64,000 bases of DNA. Origin: Synchiropus splendidus. Lineage: Eukaryota > Chordata > Actinopteri > Syngnathiformes > Callionymidae. Numbering within the stretch: position 1 is the first letter of the stretch; every line of letters starts with the position of its first letter. This document shows, piece after piece, positions 50,521 to 62,250 of this stretch. The stretch is from positions 14,459,001 through 14,523,000 of the forward strand of contig NC_071351.1 in NCBI RefSeq assembly GCF_027744825.2, given 5' to 3'. A model generated the notes under the pieces. It searched no databases. It was given only the letters and a program-made list of their open reading frames with translations, and was not told the DNA's origin. A program made the position numbers and the translations under genes.

Positions 50521-53330
50521 AGACAACGAGACGACAAAATATTTATGGCACAATATTACACCGATGCCAGCTAAATAATTACATTATTATAACTAACACA
50601 TTTGGGGGGGATCAGGGTTTATTTTTTAAGGAGTAAAAGTTTCGACATTGTTCAGGCGCTGTGAAAATTTAATATTGGCGCTATACTACCATCTAGTGGC
50701 CAAAAGGTGTATCGCACTTTTAAGAATAGTAATACTGGCATAGTTACTACAAGATGTAAACACGTTTGAGAAGAATTGTTGTCAAAGTACAATTTTATCG
50801 AGGTTGAAAATTGAAAGGAGGTTAAGAATGTATATATATATGCGTCACATTTAGACGAAGACTTGAAGACCAAAGTTGGGAAAATGGTTGAAATAACAGG
50901 CCCCACACCCAAGAAGAAACTATATCAGTTAACCGTTTGCTGTCGTTTTTTAAATGACTAATAGGAACTTTAAATTAAGCAAAAAGGTACTTTTAGGTCA
51001 AAGTTTGGTGCTAACAGGAGGAGGAAGGAAGCATTATTTTAACACAATTGACATTACTGCTGCTGCTCCTATGTAACGGTTCATTCCAAAAGGCCCATAT
51101 GGACAATGTCTGATTACTTCAGGCTGACTGAACTGGCGTGCTTTATTCTTCTTTAATATCCTTTAGCTTCACCTCACATTCTTTCCAAATCCCCTTTGCT
51201 CCCGCTCGCTTTCTTCCCAGCCCTTTCATTTGAATCACCACTTGCCTTGTGGGCAGCCGCTGCTTGGTGTGATATGTATAATGGAGCAGATTTTAAAAGC
51301 GACACTCTCAGTCACCCTCCTTCTTTTCTGTCCACTCGGAGTGCTGGGAGGCAGGTCCCACCTCGCTCCTCACCGGCTTGATAAATCTTTTACACAGCAG
51401 CAGACTGAGTGAGAGAAGCCTTCACATTCCATTTCATCATTCACTCCTCCGCTTTGCTCATCTAAAGTGCATCTCTTCTCTTCCTCCTGCTCACCTGCAT
51501 GCAGGAGAAGCTCCCTCCCACCTTCTCAAAATATACACTGGCTGTTTACAGAGTTCAGGATGCAATAATTTAATGTTCGATCTTGCAAGCTTCATGTCCC
51601 CAGCTAAGACATTCCAGATGCAGAGTGGATTTAATCTGGACGTCTGATCTCGAAACAAGGATCTACAGTGGAGGATTTCACTTGTCTACAGCTGTTTTGA
51701 CATGCAGTGAATTTCTCCTTTGTCAGATTAATAAAGTCTATCTCATCTTATATCTATTCACTAAGTAATTAAATTGAGTTAGTGACAAATTATAAACAAA
51801 TGAACTCACATAAAGCACTTATAATAGCAATTGTTCAAAATAATGCAATATTAAAATAGAAATTTATCATGATTTTAAGGTATAATTCTATTATATTAAG
51901 ACAATTCAGGTCACACTTTCATAATGGAGGTTCCCCTTTAGCCAAGCATCTTGTGGGCCGCGTGGGTGTGTGTGCAGAGCATTTCTTTTCTGGTGAGTAG
52001 GCGCTGACCCCACTGTGGCTGCTGTTTGTTCCACAAAGACACTAATGTGAAGTGACAGGACAGCCAGTGGTGCGCTGCTCGGAGGGGACCAGCATTGTGA
52101 AGAAGACCAAGCAGTCTGGCTCGCAGTGGACAACAATGGAGGAGAAAGCAAAGGACAAGGCTTTTTATCCAGCCTTGAAAGGGCATTATACTCCTGCCTC
52201 TCCCCCTTTCTTCCCTCTGATTCTTTCTTCTTGGGTTTTGGCGCTGAAATAAACTATACGGCACTTCAAACTGAAAAGTGAAATATATGAAATTGAAATA
52301 GAAATATAGAAAGTACAATAGAAAAAGAAGATTATTATAATTATTGTGTTGAAAACTGCTTACAAACAAGCAACAAACTTAAAATATCGTTGTGTATTTT
52401 TAACAATTTAAACCCATCAATTTGATTTCAAAATTATTCATTTTATTATTGTTTTTTTTTTCTCCACTGACTCTCAACCTCAGATGCTGCGAATTTTCTT
52501 CCCGAATTTGAAGTTACTCTTATCAAAGTGTTCTCATAAATTCGAGAGGCATTATTCAACTTCCATCGTGAGAAAGAGCTGTGAGCAAATCTATCAACCC
52601 ACAGCGCAGCAAGTTACAGCCACCGTGGGCTGTCCCACCAGCAAATGAGTGCTTTATTTAGAACGACTCATCAAACTTTAACATTCTGTAAGTGCCCTCG
52701 GAGGCAAAGTCTCATCTGATTCCCTTCATTTTTCCTACATAGAGAAACGCGATGTACTCAATGAAGAATAAACACAGGGGCTAATACAAGGAGCATGTGA
52801 ATTATTAATAGCGGCATTACGCTTGGTCGTGATGAAACACTTCCATATACCGTACATGTGTAATAACATTATCGCCGCTTGGTGGCGTTCGCCAGTGTGG
52901 TCCGCTTGAATTCGACGGGTACTGCGATGGCTGCGTCAAGTCAGACAACGCGCGCTTGGTAAAAAAAAAAAAATCTCTTTTCAAAATAAAAGGGTCAGGC
53001 TTGAAATAATCAGTTTTTGAAAAAAGAATGCTGTTCAATATTTATGCTCAATTGAGGTTTAACGATTTCAGTTGACATAAACGCGAAAATACAAATAAAC
53101 CAAAAGTGATTTTATTTTAGTTTCTCAGGCGAATAAATAGGTTTATTTCCCCCCTGCATATATGTTCCTGTTCTAAGTTCATTGTGACAAGCTAGACAAG
53201 AAGTCGCCATTATAGTCAGTGAGTGCTATTTTGATTTCAATGGGAGGAATATGGCTGTAAACAATGCATTTGATGTCTAATTTCAAATTTTAATCCCAGA
53301 TTGACAGTGGGGAAATGAAAAGGATTAAAT
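50521..53330. other. Intergenic spacer, no gene seen
   Basis: No exon or complete repeat supported. AT-rich at 51780-51910 and 52240-52460. Confidence 0.4.
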
Positions 53331-53334
53331 TGAA

Positions 53335-53520
53335 AATGGCTCCCGGAAGTCAGGTGCATCACCCCGCCCACTTGACATCGGTTTGAGTCACATGGTGCTG
53401 ATGGAGCCAGAGCAGCAGGCAGGCAGGAGTCGAGCCCCTCCGCAGGCGCGTCAGCAGCATCACCGCAAATCCGATGCTGTCACTTCATCCCCACGCACAC
53501 AGACACACGCACGACGGTGA
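53335..53520 (+). promoter_or_regulatory. Candidate promoter and non-coding first exon, gene unknown
   Basis: CCGGAAGT (ETS site, near 53343-53350) and CCCCGCCC (GC box, near 53363) precede a GC-rich, CpG-containing block at 53400-53515 that ends in a good splice donor (ACGACG|GTGAGCC at about 53516). This is the usual layout of a housekeeping promoter plus 5' UTR exon on the plus strand. In human the next gene after NKAIN4 is ARFGAP1 (plus), but no ARFGAP1 exon was recognised downstream, so no name is given. Confidence 0.35.
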
Positions 53521-56500
53521 GCCTGCGACAACCCATCTGACATGGTGCCCCTCGCTGTGACGCGCAACGGGATGCGGCTGGAGGCAGAATGGTAGCGAGG
53601 ATCAGGGTGCGCTGTCCCGGGAGAACTCATCCGAAGAGCCGGCCGTCAGACACCGGGATGCTTCAGTAACGCACCGGAGGGCGAGTGAGTACATCCTTCG
53701 CCTCCTTCCTCCGAGCATCGATCCACCTGTCTGATCGATCAGCTGTTTCTGTGTCTCACAGTGAGAGCGGCGTGACTGAACTTGAAGTTGATCGTTTTTG
53801 GGGTCCCTTCCTTCACATGCACTTATCACAGCTGATGGCCCGAGGGCGTGGGTTGGTTGGAAAAAAGAGGGGCATAGATTCATAAAGCATTGCGAGAATC
53901 AGCGTCTCCTCACGTGTGCTTATATAAAAGATTGATGCTTATATGTGAAAATGTGAGCCGTGATTCTATTCCTCTGGTGAATAAGCGTCAGGGTGATCTG
54001 CCTAGTGCGTGTGGGCGTGAGTTGAACTTGAACAGGAGAGAGCACACATGAATGAAGCGCACCTACCATGCAGCAAGTGCATTACACAGTGTCTATGTGT
54101 TACAGCTCATTACATCCATTATGTTGACTCAAGCAGGAGGGTCACCCCGGAGGTCTGCCATCCAGACCTCATTGCGGAGGGATGCCCCGGATTACAGCGG
54201 CGCTAGTAATAGCAGGAGATGCATTTTTTTCTTCCACACCATTTGGTCGGCCTCCGTCTTGGTCTGCACCGTGGCCTCCTCCCTGCTACTGTGATTGAAG
54301 TGGTTCCCTCCTCCTGTTATCTGGAAAGATGGGTGAACCTCAACGAAGAGTCACCCCTATGTGTAAAGAGACAGTTGAGTCAGACAGCCCCCACCACGCC
54401 GAACAGTTCCTGCCTCTGATGCAGCCAAGGCGACAGGACTGGAGCGCTTCTCTCTGCTTCCCTCGCTTCCATTCATCCCTCCCCATGATGGAGCCGTACG
54501 GTCCGGCACACCTGCTACCAAGTGCTTTTGAATTTATAGATGTGGGGGGCTCTTTCTCCGCCACGTGCGCCGACACGTGCTTTAGGCGTAATAATTCATG
54601 AGGGGTAGTTGGCCTTGTTGATGCAATGCAAGTAATTTATGAAAGTTGTTAGTCACCATGAGGTTCAAGTCTGCGGCAAATAAAATATGAAAGTCATCTT
54701 CACTTGGCTTAAAAAATATGATAATATTGTATTCATTATGCTGATATATTAATCAAATTATGAGTCTCTGGACTACATTCTAAAAAGTGCGATATAAAAA
54801 TTCCTTTCAATCTAAAGAAGTTGGAAACACTACCATTACAGTCATAAATAAGAGGGTTAAGAAGGAAGACAGTTCAGTGTTTGAGGTCAAATGGCTCACT
54901 TATATAAAGTTAAAAATAGCCAGTGTTGCCGCAAACTAATGGGAAAAATTGAGTTAACTGAATGACACTAAAAAGACATTAAATAAAGATGGAAAACTGC
55001 AACTTGTCCTTTGATACTCCATCGGATTGACTTATATTTGACTTCAAGCTGTTTGTAGTAAACAGACAGATAATCCCACTGAACTATTGCTTCAGTAATT
55101 CCTTTTCAAACACAGCAAAACAACAAGGACGCACAATAGCATATAATGCATGTCTTGCCGTCGACGCTGGTTGTGTGTGTGTCGTGAGAGGATGAAAGTG
55201 GGTTGTGAGCCGTGCGGGTAAATGAAGTCCAGGATGTGTGTGTGTGTGTGTAGTTGCTGTGGGATGCCCCGGGTGAGCTCACTCGTTCACCAAAAAATTA
55301 TTTTACACTTCAAATGATGCCCAACATTTAAAGTGTCCACTCCACTTTCACTTCACCCCGTTTCTCATGAATGGCTTTGCTGTAGGGGTTGATTAGTATC
55401 TGTCAAGTCACTGCTCACTAAATACATTTCAGGCAGGGTATTGCAGCAGCCTGCCATTAGAGGAGGAGCGCTGTAATTCATAATTATTGATTTATGTCTG
55501 AGCCGCATTACAGCATAATATCCATGTGCCGGTACATAACAGTATATACGAGAGAATACAACATAAATAAATTAGTGAAGAGAAAAGCTCTGGCTTGTAT
55601 GGATAAGCAGCTCAGAGTCTGTTGTGATAGCATCATGAAAAGACACTTTCCGTTGATGTTTCACTGTTAAAAGATGATTCAGCTTCTGTGGATGTTTTTC
55701 GTCAACAACCAATATTCATCTTCATATATTAGCCGGCCTATTTTACACTTATAATCCTACTTATTACGAATCAATTCCCATCAGCATTAACTTTTGGATG
55801 AAAGTTTAGCGAGCTGAAAGTCACCTTTCTGAAGCTGCTTCCAGAGGACGGACTTGGTGAATCCTCTTCAACTTCTACATGTACATGACTCTGTGTAACC
55901 GTTGCAGGCGAAGTTTAACACTTAAAACCAAAGTGAGGGTCTCCACTTTGCTTGAATTTGACTCAAGGGATCTTGCATTTAAGAGTCAGTTTTAGTTTCA
56001 TTGTCACGTCTTCTGGCGTTTGACTAAAGCCCACAGAAGGCCCCGGACTTCATACATGCGTTGCCGGTGCAAAACACAACGTTTTCCCTTTCAAAAGTAA
56101 TTTATAATTTAACAAAATGTCATGTGAAAAAGCTGCTAGGTTTTATTGTCAAAAGAGGAATGGAAAGAGTATTGATACAGCAATATATTGTGACATTTTG
56201 ACCTTTAATATAGTACTAATATATATAACTAATATTTATAAATATGTAATGATATTTAATAATAAAAACATAGTGTATTTAAAGTTAAATATTTTTGCAT
56301 GTTTTGACTGAAATTGTATTTCCACTTATGAGTGACTTTCTGTGTTTTTTTTTTCCTCTGGTTAACTGCATAGAGTAACCTAAAATACGACACTGTGATA
56401 TCCTGATAGCATCATATCGTGATGTGTATCATATCGTGAGGTTCTTGCAGATATTTGCCCCTAATTTTTATCCACAAAATGTGAGTTCTGCGCCTCTGAA

Positions 56501-57285
56501 CACAGCTAATCACCTGGGTCTCATTAAAAACGGCATGTCTGCCTGCACCTTTAATGCCAAAGTTAAAAGGATCCCTGGCTCTTTAAAGTTGAATCTTATA
56601 GGGTTTACTCTGAAGACGGTAATATTTCAGGATTTTGTAAAACAATAATCCCTAACCAGGGTCTCCGCTGGATTGAATATGATACTTGTGAGTTATTTAT
56701 TTTTGTTTGCTCATCTGCAGTGATGAAGAATAGGTGTTGATACTTTACTTTATGATGTACGTAACTGAGGTTGAACTACATTTTTGCCTACTGACTCCCT
56801 TCCATTGTAACTGAATTAGAAACCAAACGGTGAAAAGGCTTCATCATTCTGAGCTGCATTTCTTCTGTCATTCCTGGTCAATACAAACAGTTATATTACA
56901 TCTGCGGCTCTGTCTGATGAGTGAGTTCACCTTTGCAACAGTAGGTGTTCATCGATTCCTCTGACAGTCACGCAGTGTTAGGATCGTCGGATCAGCCTTC
57001 TCTTCGCAGTACAACAAGGGCATCGGTGCATTAATGCCCACTGTTGGGTTTATTTATTCATTTCCAATCGCTTAGAAGACCTCCACACTCAAGAGCTGTT
57101 AGTCTACTGTGTAACAGCAGGAGATGAAGGGTGGAGTTCAGGTCTTGAGAGACCGTGGCGAGGCAGATCCTCTATTGATTGGTTTATGAAGAGAATCCTC
57201 ACGCTTTCAAAGGTGCTGCTTAATAAGAGTGGAAAGTTAGATAACATCAGCTCAACTCCACTCTGGAGGCTGCTTAGGATACAGC
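53521..57285. other. Spacer or intron, no gene seen
   Basis: No recognisable exon. The sequence is mixed, with a GT run at 55236-55251. If the 53.4-kb promoter is real, this is its first intron. Confidence 0.35.
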
Positions 57286-57313
57286 ATGGCAAATAAAAAC
57301 ATCAAAACCGAAG
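57286..57313 (+). CDS. Possible small first coding exon (MANKNIKTE)
   Basis: ATG with A at -3 and G at +4, nine codons, then a strong donor (GAAG|GTAAGAG). I do not recognise the peptide, and no matching downstream exon was found in the window, so this may be chance. It is listed because start context and donor are both good. Confidence 0.15.
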
Positions 57314-59763
57314 GTAAGAGCAGACCGCTGGTGTTTCTATGAGTCAGCAGCTTGTTAAAATTCACCTTTCATTTTGGGTGCTGCGCAGAGTTTCCAAACT
57401 TGTCACATTGCGCTCTAATTATTGGCATCATGGGTGTTGCATTCGGGGGTCTAAAAGTACACTTTGAAATGATTTCTTCCCGTAAATGTCGGGTTTGGGC
57501 TGCGGTTTTGAATTCAAATATAGACTCAAGGTGGGTGAATGTGCTCGGGTACAGCACAGCAGGATGTATTTGTGCCGTCACGCGGCTCTTGAGGTTTTTT
57601 TGCGTGGCTGCAGACACACCTGTCTTTGTGTGATGTCAAGCTGGAGTTATTTTGGGCTGCAGCGGATTGTGTTAAATGAGGAATTAAAGTGACACAACTG
57701 GGGTTGAGATTTCTTAGCGCCTGAAAACCTTGAGAACGTCTTTATTTAGTTCGCAGTTCCCCCGACACCGCTGCTGATTGCATGCAGAAAAATGAAGATG
57801 TGGAACCGCACTCCAAACTGTAGCCTTCCAAGCTATTTTTTCAACAAGCTATTGGGGTTTTTTTTCAACAATTTTCAACAATTGAATCGATGCATATTAA
57901 CTCTGCCTGTCTAAATTACTCATGTGTTTGTGTATGTGCAGCACTTAATCCAGCGAAAACACCTGCTGTTTGTCCTCCGTTCAGATCGATAGCATGCTCA
58001 ACCTCTGCTTACACAATTAATACAACAATCGGCAGAAGCCCTTGAACAATATTAACCCCATTTCTGCACTTAGTCATACACTGTAAAAAGCACTTAGCAA
58101 TATTAAGGGTTCTTCATTTCTTGAATATATAAGTATGTTCTGCTGCAGCAGTCAGACTGTGGCCAACATTATAAACACCATTCTATCTCGAAGGAAGAGG
58201 CTGACTTTGTTCTGCACTCATCTGATGCTGTTTTTTCTTTCAAATCAAATTAAAATTTCAGCCCAAAAAAACCTCAAGCAGAAGCTGGGAAAATTAACAG
58301 TTTGACACGATAACATGAGAAGAACAAGGCTCAAATGGTATGAGCCAACATGAGATGAGGAAAACATAAAATGATCAGATAAAATAAGTATCAGATAAAT
58401 GTGTTCCAAGAGTAGAAGAAAGGCCGTGCCGCCATGGAAACAGACCTCAGTGCAGGCTCTCAAAAGTTATCAATCGTCGTGTACTGTGAACGATTTGACC
58501 AGGAAACAGATAAAAATCACATCATATTAACTATTTCAAGTACAGAAATAAATCTTAGAACACAAATTGGGAAACTCTAAGACACCTAAAACACACAAAT
58601 ACAAACAATATCTTGGTCAAATGAACTCACAAAGAACACTCTGGGAAAATAATAATAATAATAATAATGCAAGATAAAGCAGGAGGAAAGGAACAAAATG
58701 GCAACAGCTGTCTAAGACACAATTCAGCATGAGGATGTAACAACACACGGGTGTCTCCAGTCACCTTATAAAGCTTCAGCCAGGTGATCAGTGGAATTGT
58801 CTCTAGTTGTGTAGAATGCAAGCTGAGACATGCAGATTGCAACAGGAAGTATCACAAAATAAAAGCATACAGGAAGTGACTACACACATGCTGTTGTTCA
58901 ACACCATGTTCTATGGTATCAATAAAACCCTGTTTATTCCCTTCAGAACGGAGGTTGTTTATCATTAATTAACATTAAAGCAAAAATGTTCATAAAATGT
59001 TGCCATTTAAAAGATCTATTTGTATCAAAATATCCGACTTGGGTGAAGCTATTTACATTCTCACCGTGATGTTTTCTTGCCTCCGGTTATGGCTTCTCTG
59101 CTTTTTAAGCAGAGCACTTTAATGAATGCAAGGCATTTTAATTGAGATGGAACCTTGTAAAAATCACACAAGAGGATTGAAGCTGGAAAGTTTTTCCATC
59201 GAGGCGAATTAGTGGAATTACAAATGAACTGATGTTGTTTCCTTGTAGGACGGCGGTGAATCAAGACTATTACTGTTTAGGTTCGGTCTAACCAAACACG
59301 GAAAAATACATTTCCTCTCCCGCCTGGTCGACTTCATACATAATCCCGCTGAAAGCAAAACGTTCTGTCGAGCATATTTTACATTGCACTCTTTTGCTCC
59401 TTCCCCCATAGATGAAGCTCACTGTAGTGAAATTTCTACGTACCTTTTTCTTCTCTTCCTTGTCTTCTCTCTATTGAGCCTTTTATTTACATATTTATTT
59501 TTAGTCCTCACAACACAAGCCTGACTTACTGTTGCTTCATGTCATTTAATAAATCTAATAGCTGCCTGTGTTTAACCTCATCCAGCGACTACAGAAGAAA
59601 TAAATGGATGCAGGTTCAAAGAGAAAGTCTTCTGTCTTTACTGCCCATATCTGCGGCAGTGTTGCTAGTACCGGACAAGAGAGGTGAAGATGAGAGTGCA
59701 GGCGTGGCGGATCCGTGCAGAGAGGAGACAGTAACCATGTTTTCTTGCAGAGACTAGTCAGAC
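57314..59763. other. Spacer, no gene seen
   Basis: No supported exon or named repeat, apart from a short AAT run near 58650-58668. Confidence 0.35.
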
Positions 59764-59766
59764 TAA

Positions 59767-60138
59767 AGGCCCATTTATGCTCAACGCTCCATATGGATCC
59801 GGATACAGATGGATTCTTCTGTGTTCTGCGATCATTTTGTCTGTATTTCTGTGCATTTCCACAAAACTAACGGATACAGGACAAACGGTTCAGCACCACT
59901 GGAAACCATGAGGTCAAGAAGAAGACTATGGCAGAAATTATTTATCCACCAGTCACAATATACAGTAGTTAATGGTGTCACCTCCGCTGCCAACCCTGGC
60001 ACTATTTTTCTCTTAAGTGCAAGAGGTACAAAGCAATACTTCTTCCACAGTGGCCATCTTGGATTTGGAGTTTGTTGCTGCCCCCGGTGGGTATATTGGT
60101 GATCAACTATAGCAATGTAATGGAGCATAAATGGGCTT
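59767..60138 (+). mobile_element. MITE, PIF/Harbinger-like (372 bp)
   Basis: The ends AGGCCCATTTATGCTC (59767) and, inverted, AAGCCCATTTATGCTC (60138) form about 16-bp inverted repeats. TAA stands directly outside both ends (59764-59766 and 60139-60141), matching the 3-bp TWA target of PIF/Harbinger transposons. There is no transposase frame. Confidence 0.75.
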
Positions 60139-60141
60139 TAA

Positions 60142-62072
60142 GCTTTACAGTTAAGATGCAGAGTTCAATTGCAGTGTCGTCGACCTCCCACAGGTTTCTG
60201 GAGTAAATGTTCCAGTTTTGGAATATAATAATATAGAGAACAAATGGCCATCACATGTTGTCTTTGTTTTCTTTGTATTGCTACAGTAGGACGATAGAAT
60301 GAAGGTCAATGTGGTTCCTAGATTTAACGCAATGCTATTAATTGACTAAAGATTCTAATGGTTCATAAACCAACAAAGTTTCCAGTGAGAACTATCTAAA
60401 TTGGAATAAAGGTAGATGAAGGTCAAATCTACTAGAGTGACATGATCAGGACATCAGGGTTGTGTGTTCGCCACAGACATTGACAAAGACTTGAGGTCCA
60501 ATGCAGCGTCACGCAACTTCCCCATTGTACATAATGTTATTAGATGGAGCTGCATTGACTCCCTCAATAGATACTCACGAACTCGCAGATCACCATGTAA
60601 AGTCTTAGCCCAGCAAAGCGTTTTTTTTTCCATTCTAAAATGATTGGGAAATCCTTTAACATATTGTTGAGAAATTGGAGGTTATTCTCCCATATCTGAT
60701 TGTAACAAACATCAAATTTGGTGTGAGTTTTCTCTGTTTTTGAACAAGACAGATCATGTTCAGCGGAGGCAGCGAGCATTTAAGCAAATCAAATTAGTCA
60801 TCTGTGACTTCTCCACAGTGTCAGGGGCTTGAGTGGTGTAATAGATGAGCAGGCGTAGTAACTTGACAACAGCGGTGCAGGAGTGGAGGTGTAAGGTAGG
60901 TGGCCTTGGGCACAGAGTGTGAAAGAAAAGGCAGCATGACTCACACGGAGAGGAGCCTGGATACCATTGAGAAGCATCCCACAAAGCGCGTCTCCTCTCA
61001 TTCTTGCTTGGTTTAATGGTAAGTGGGACATGTATGTAAGCTAGGTTGTCATTGTTGACCAGGCTTGAGGGGCAAAGGGAGGCAAAGCCAATCGATGCAG
61101 GTGATCCGCATTCTGTCTGCAAAATGACGATAAGAATACAGCCTGTGAAGGAAATGCATAGACTTGAATGATGACTCATAACACGCTAGATGTTAAATGT
61201 GCTGATGCAATTTCAGTAAATATTTTCCGACTGAAAAACAATAAAGAACTACCAGGATAACTTGTATTCGTGTTACATCCTCCTCTAACGTTTTGATTTT
61301 GACTTTGCATAACAATGAGGGCGTGTCCTGTTTTGTAGCGTCGCCTCGGGGCAACGCGCTGGCTTCCTTTGCAGGAGCTGCACACCCAAATACCTTTGGA
61401 TATCGAGGCAAGCGAGATTGAAAGCTTGCAAGTGCAGAGTATGACTCACCGAACACCAAGGGGGAACGTGTTAACGAAGCCACAGCACACACTCATAACA
61501 GTCAAACCTCCCTTCCTTCGTGTCTCCATCCGATCTCCACTGTTCTCGCACTTGGTTCTAATTGGCTTGCTTAATAAGAACCCGACAGGCTCGGCTTCAT
61601 CAATATGCTGACACAGAAATGGATCTCAAAATGGAAGTGTGGATGAATGAGGAAAGGAACATCGCAGTTTATTGTCTCTTTGTTGGTCTTCCAGCTGATA
61701 GCGACTTGGTGTTCTGAATCGGTGAATGGATGTGTAGCTGCTCCCATCAGAGGTCTCTAGGGAAATATAGCAAGATAAGATGAGCTTTGCTCTGACACAG
61801 ACTTCAGCATGGTCCGTCCTGTCACTGCAGAATGTCTTGTTATATCAGACGTATTGAGTTAAAGCTACAAATAAATCCGCAGTAGATACCTGTGTGTATC
61901 AGGTGTTTAGTTGCCATCTGTTGTCAGGGTGATAAACACTGCAACACAGCACACGATATGTGCCAAAGCTCTGAATTTAAGCATCATAATCTGTCACAAA
62001 CCAGGTTAAACTCACTGACAAAAACAAATCTGCTGTGGATTATACCACTGTTTTAAACATAAAATATGCCTG
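60142..62072. other. Spacer, no gene seen
   Basis: No supported exon or repeat. Confidence 0.35.
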
Positions 62073-62250
62073 TGTCAAACTCAAGGCTCAGGGGCCCAAT
62101 GTGGTATGCTCCTTTATTTTAAGTGACCTAAACGAGCTTTGAATACTTCAACAGAATATTGTTTAGATAGTAAAGACAAAGGGTGGAGATGCTCAAATTT
62201 AACAGGGGCTATGATTAAAATATTGGCCCGTCACATGATCAAGTTTGACA
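62073..62250 (+). mobile_element. Short inverted-repeat element (178 bp)
   Basis: Starts TGTCAAACTCAAGGCTCAGG and ends GATCAAGTTTGACA, so the outer bases TGTCAAACT are inverted copies, with GGGCCC/GGCCCG strings further in. This fits a common fish repeat with ends reading GTGTCAAACTC...GGCCC. The superfamily is not determined, and no clear target duplication was seen. Confidence 0.6.

Noticed and set aside
54052..54601. Overlapping plus-strand frames of 66-90 codons
   Set aside because: Several frames are open at once in GC-richer DNA; no domain or splice-site support.
61369..61611. 80-codon plus-strand frame after a TTTGCAG acceptor-like site
   Set aside because: The acceptor looks fair, but the peptide has no recognisable family and the minus strand is equally open.
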